Shown here: positions 5,542 through 6,700 of the stretch, in pieces
Layout of the letters: every line of letters begins with the position of its first letter
How positions within the stretch are numbered: the stretch's first letter is position 1
Assembly (NCBI GenBank): GCA_024280875.1
Contig: JAJRPH010000400.1
Span: 1 to 6,700 of the forward strand
Length of the DNA: 6,700 bases
Source of the DNA: Deltaproteobacteria bacterium
GTDB lineage: Bacteria; Desulfobacterota; Desulfobacteria; Desulfobacterales; Desulfosalsimonadaceae
Direction: 5' to 3'
Position numbers and translations under genes: made by a program
The notes under the pieces: model-generated
The model's database searches: none
Told to the model about the DNA's origin: nothing
The model's input: the letters and a program-made list of their open reading frames with translations, nothing else

Positions 5542-6243
5542 CTATCGATGGCGTGAATTTATTTCACTTTCGCCGAGCAGTTGCTTTAATCTCGGCAGGA
5601 TCATGTATATCAATGAATCCTTCACCCACTCCATATATTGACGGCTTAAGGGTTCCATTCCCAGAATGCCTGCATAGTATGTGCTTGCGCCAAGGTAATT
5701 AATGGCCAGCGTGTTAAAACTCGTGGTTAACATTTCAATGTCTTGTTTTGAACTGCTTAACGGGATTGCCTGCATGAATGTATGGGTTGTCCGTGCGAAA
5801 AAATTTTGTATTTGCTGATATCCTGGAATGATTTCAGAATTTTCAGCCGGAACAAGGTTGAGTGTGATGATCCGGAGTGGTTTGGGGTGTTTTAAGGCAA
5901 AATCCAGAAAACGGTCTATATACAGAGCAAGACCTGTTGTCGGGCCTAATTTTATGAGACCTTCGAACCATGAAATGTTGGCTATATAGTATTTTTCGGT
6001 TGAAATTTTCAACACTTCTTCAAAAAGCGCGGCCTTGGTGGGGAAATAGTAATTAATCAGCGGGTGTGCGATTCCCGCAGCTTTTCCGATCATCCGGATG
6101 CTGGCAGTATAATACGGATAGTCGGCAAACACCTGTGTCGCCGCTTCAAGTATTTTATCCAGGGTCGGTTTTTTCTGCGGCCTCTTTTGTCTTTGAAAAG
6201 ACGGTATTTTTTTTGAGGGTTTGATTTTTTGAGGGCTTGCCAT
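5542..6243 (-). CDS. TetR/AcrR-family transcriptional regulator
   Basis: A 233-residue one-component regulator. The basic, low-complexity N-terminus (MASPQKIKPSKKIPSFQRQK) precedes the TetR DNA-binding domain at about residues 29-78: LDKILEAATQVFADYPYYTA, then IRMIGKAAGIAHPLINYYF with the typical recognition helix, then PTKAALFEEVL. The rest is helical and divergent, as expected of a ligand-binding and dimerisation domain; the ligand is unknown. It is divergent from the DUF169 gene and on the same strand as the SCP2-ADH-AOR cluster, 206 nt upstream of it. It probably binds the 18-bp palindromes at 6286-6303 and 6338-6355. No Shine-Dalgarno precedes the ATG, but a near-consensus promoter starts transcription within a few bases of it, so the message looks leaderless. 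The next in-frame ATG would destroy the DNA-binding domain, so this start is well supported. Target genes are inferred only from position. Confidence 0.9.
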   Translation of the reverse strand: MASPQKIKPSKKIPSFQRQKRPQKKPTLDKILEAATQVFADYPYYTASIRMIGKAAGIAHPLINYYFPTKAALFEEVLKISTEKYYIANISWFEGLIKLGPTTGLALYIDRFLDFALKHPKPLRIITLNLVPAENSEIIPGYQQIQNFFARTTHTFMQAIPLSSSKQDIEMLTTSFNTLAINYLGASTYYAGILGMEPLSRQYMEWVKDSLIYMILPRLKQLLGESEINSRHR

Positions 6244-6251
6244 AATAAATC

Positions 6252-6280
6252 ATTATGCTTGTTGCGGATTGTTCTGTCAA
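6252..6280 (-). promoter_or_regulatory. Sigma70 promoter of the TetR-family gene
   Basis: On the minus strand a perfect -35 TTGACA (6280-6275) and a -10 CATAAT (6257-6252, 5 of 6) are separated by 17 bp. The expected start of transcription is near 6245, 0-3 nt from the ATG at 6243, giving a leaderless or nearly leaderless mRNA. Confidence 0.75.
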
Positions 6281-6285
6281 GCAGG

Positions 6286-6303
6286 TTTTAACGGTCGTTA
6301 AAA
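6286..6303. promoter_or_regulatory. Operator O1: 18-bp perfect palindrome
   Basis: TTTTAACG-GT-CGTTAAAA is perfectly symmetrical in its arms. It lies just upstream of the -35 boxes of both divergent promoters, and an almost identical copy occurs at 6338-6355. Size, symmetry and position fit a TetR-family operator, presumably for the adjacent regulator. Confidence 0.75.
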
Positions 6304-6308
6304 TTGTC

Positions 6309-6337
6309 TTGACAGACAGCTACTAACCGGTTAAAAT
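6309..6337 (+). promoter_or_regulatory. Sigma70 promoter of the DUF169 gene
   Basis: A perfect -35 TTGACA (6309-6314), a 17-bp spacer and a -10 TAAAAT (6332-6337, 5 of 6 to TATAAT). Transcription should start near 6344, inside operator O2. The small palindrome TAACCGGTTA (6324-6333) occupies the spacer and the edge of the -10. Confidence 0.8.
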
Positions 6338-6355
6338 TTTTAACGATCGGTAAAA
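6338..6355. promoter_or_regulatory. Operator O2: near-identical copy of the 18-bp palindrome
   Basis: TTTTAACGATCGGTAAAA matches O1 at 16 of 18 positions (consensus TTTTAACGRTCGKTAAAA). It covers the predicted transcription start of the plus-strand promoter, so a bound repressor would block the DUF169 gene directly. Its centre is 52 bp from that of O1, about five helical turns, so two dimers would sit on the same face of the DNA. Confidence 0.75.
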
Positions 6356-6403
6356 AAATATTTTATATTATTCCATTAAATAATCGGAATGTTAGGGGGC
6401 GTG

Positions 6404-6613
6404 ATGGGTTTAGAACAAATCAGAAAAGCCGGCGAAGAGCTGTATCATAAACTGCATCTTCCGACCTGGCCGGTTGGAATCACATACATCAAAAAAGAAG
6501 ACGACCTACCGGAACAGGCAATACGGCCATCTTCCATCTTAATACCGGAACAGGCAATACGGCCATCTTCCATCTTATATTTCGCACGATCAGATATGTT
6601 TTTTCGAATTTAA
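6404..6613 (+). pseudogene. Truncated DUF169-family gene
   Basis: From ATG 6404 (Shine-Dalgarno AGGGGG at 6394-6399) the product starts MGLEQIRKAGEELYHKLHL, then PTWPVGITYIKKEDDLPEQAIRPSS. This matches, as I recall, the N-terminus of DUF169 proteins (EELYEKL.LP..PVAIKY...E.IPE.A.RP). Those proteins run to roughly 220-250 residues with a conserved Cys-containing core; here homology stops after about 45 residues. A 12-codon segment is then repeated in tandem (PEQAIRPSSIL twice), followed by 12 unrelated residues and TAA at 6611-6613. The function of DUF169 is not established. The gene keeps a strong promoter with two operators and a good ribosome binding site, so a short product could still be made, but it lacks most of the domain. 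An ATG at 6389 in the same frame is less likely because the Shine-Dalgarno lies downstream of it. Confidence 0.75.
6507..6577 (+). repeat. Tandem duplication, 36-bp period, two copies
   Basis: Bases 6507-6541 and 6543-6577 are identical over 35 bp (each beginning TACCGGAACAGGCAATACGG), a period of 36 bp and thus 12 codons in frame. The unit derives from DUF169 coding sequence, and the second copy runs straight into sequence without DUF169 similarity. Slippage or an aborted rearrangement at the truncation point would explain it. Perfect identity suggests a recent event. Confidence 0.95.
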
Positions 6614-6648
6614 ATGCCGAGGTGTCAAAGCAGAGGCTAATAGCTTGA
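6580..6648 (+). pseudogene. Possible C-terminal scrap of a transposase
   Basis: In the frame beginning at 6580, bases after the duplication read FRTIRYVFSNLNAEVSKQRL and end at TGA 6646-6648. The phrase FRTIR..., followed by a short beta-like tail, resembles the end of some DDE transposases (IS4/IS1380-like) as I remember them. The stretch is too short to assign with confidence. It would explain what cut the DUF169 gene. The remaining 50 bases to the window edge show nothing recognisable. Confidence 0.2.
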
Positions 6649-6700
6649 TATTGCACCAAATAAAATAAATCTAGACTTTTGCCTTAAATTGTTTTACAAC

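Noticed and set aside
5511..5702. Plus-strand open frame of 63 codons opposite the TetR 3' end
   Set aside because: Antisense shadow with no ribosome binding site or motif.
6507..6577. CRISPR-like repeat
   Set aside because: Two directly abutting copies without spacers, derived from coding sequence; a tandem duplication explains it.

Overview
The window looks like chromosomal DNA of an anaerobic, probably sulfate-reducing member of the Desulfobacterota (Desulfobacteraceae/Desulfosarcinaceae type). This rests on a tungsten-type aldehyde:ferredoxin oxidoreductase next to an iron-type alcohol dehydrogenase, a DUF169 remnant, and a GTCATTACGAG-ended dispersed repeat of a kind I remember from such genomes. 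No database search was possible, so the taxonomic call is an inference.

Layout. (1) Bases 1-1640 are an AT-rich accessory stretch. A tyrosine-recombinase fragment enters from the left edge and breaks off near 162. It abuts a decayed minus-strand fragment resembling nucleotidyl-cyclase-like proteins (about 163-618). A complete DinJ/YafQ-type toxin-antitoxin pair follows (731-1257) with its own promoter and a 21-bp palindromic operator. Then comes a 120-bp non-coding element with 25-bp perfect terminal inverted repeats flanked by TA (1450-1569), which fits a Tc1/mariner/IS630-type MITE. (2) Bases 1644-5335 are a minus-strand metabolic cluster, transcribed in the order SCP2-like small protein, Fe-alcohol dehydrogenase, aldehyde:ferredoxin oxidoreductase. 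(3) Bases 5346-5541 are intergenic and hold a 101-bp dispersed palindromic repeat. (4) Bases 5542-6243 encode a minus-strand TetR-family regulator. (5) Bases 6244-6403 are a compact divergent control region with two near-consensus sigma70 promoters and two copies of an 18-bp palindrome, TTTTAACGRTCGKTAAAA. (6) From 6404 a plus-strand DUF169 gene begins, but only about 45 recognisable codons remain. They end in a 36-bp tandem duplication and then unrelated DNA.

Working model. The alcohol dehydrogenase interconverts an alcohol and its aldehyde with NAD(H). The aldehyde oxidoreductase interconverts the aldehyde and its acid with ferredoxin. The SCP2-like protein may bind a hydrophobic ligand, which would hint at a lipophilic substrate, but the substrate cannot be read from sequence. 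The TetR protein probably binds the 18-bp palindromes in its own upstream region. Its best-placed target promoter drives the DUF169 gene that is now broken, so the regulator may have lost its main target. The TetR promoter places the transcript start almost at the ATG, so its mRNA looks leaderless. No clearly new defence or mobile system is present. The most noteworthy items are the double-operator divergent control region with its broken target, the MITE-like element, and the mosaic of gene fragments at the left edge.
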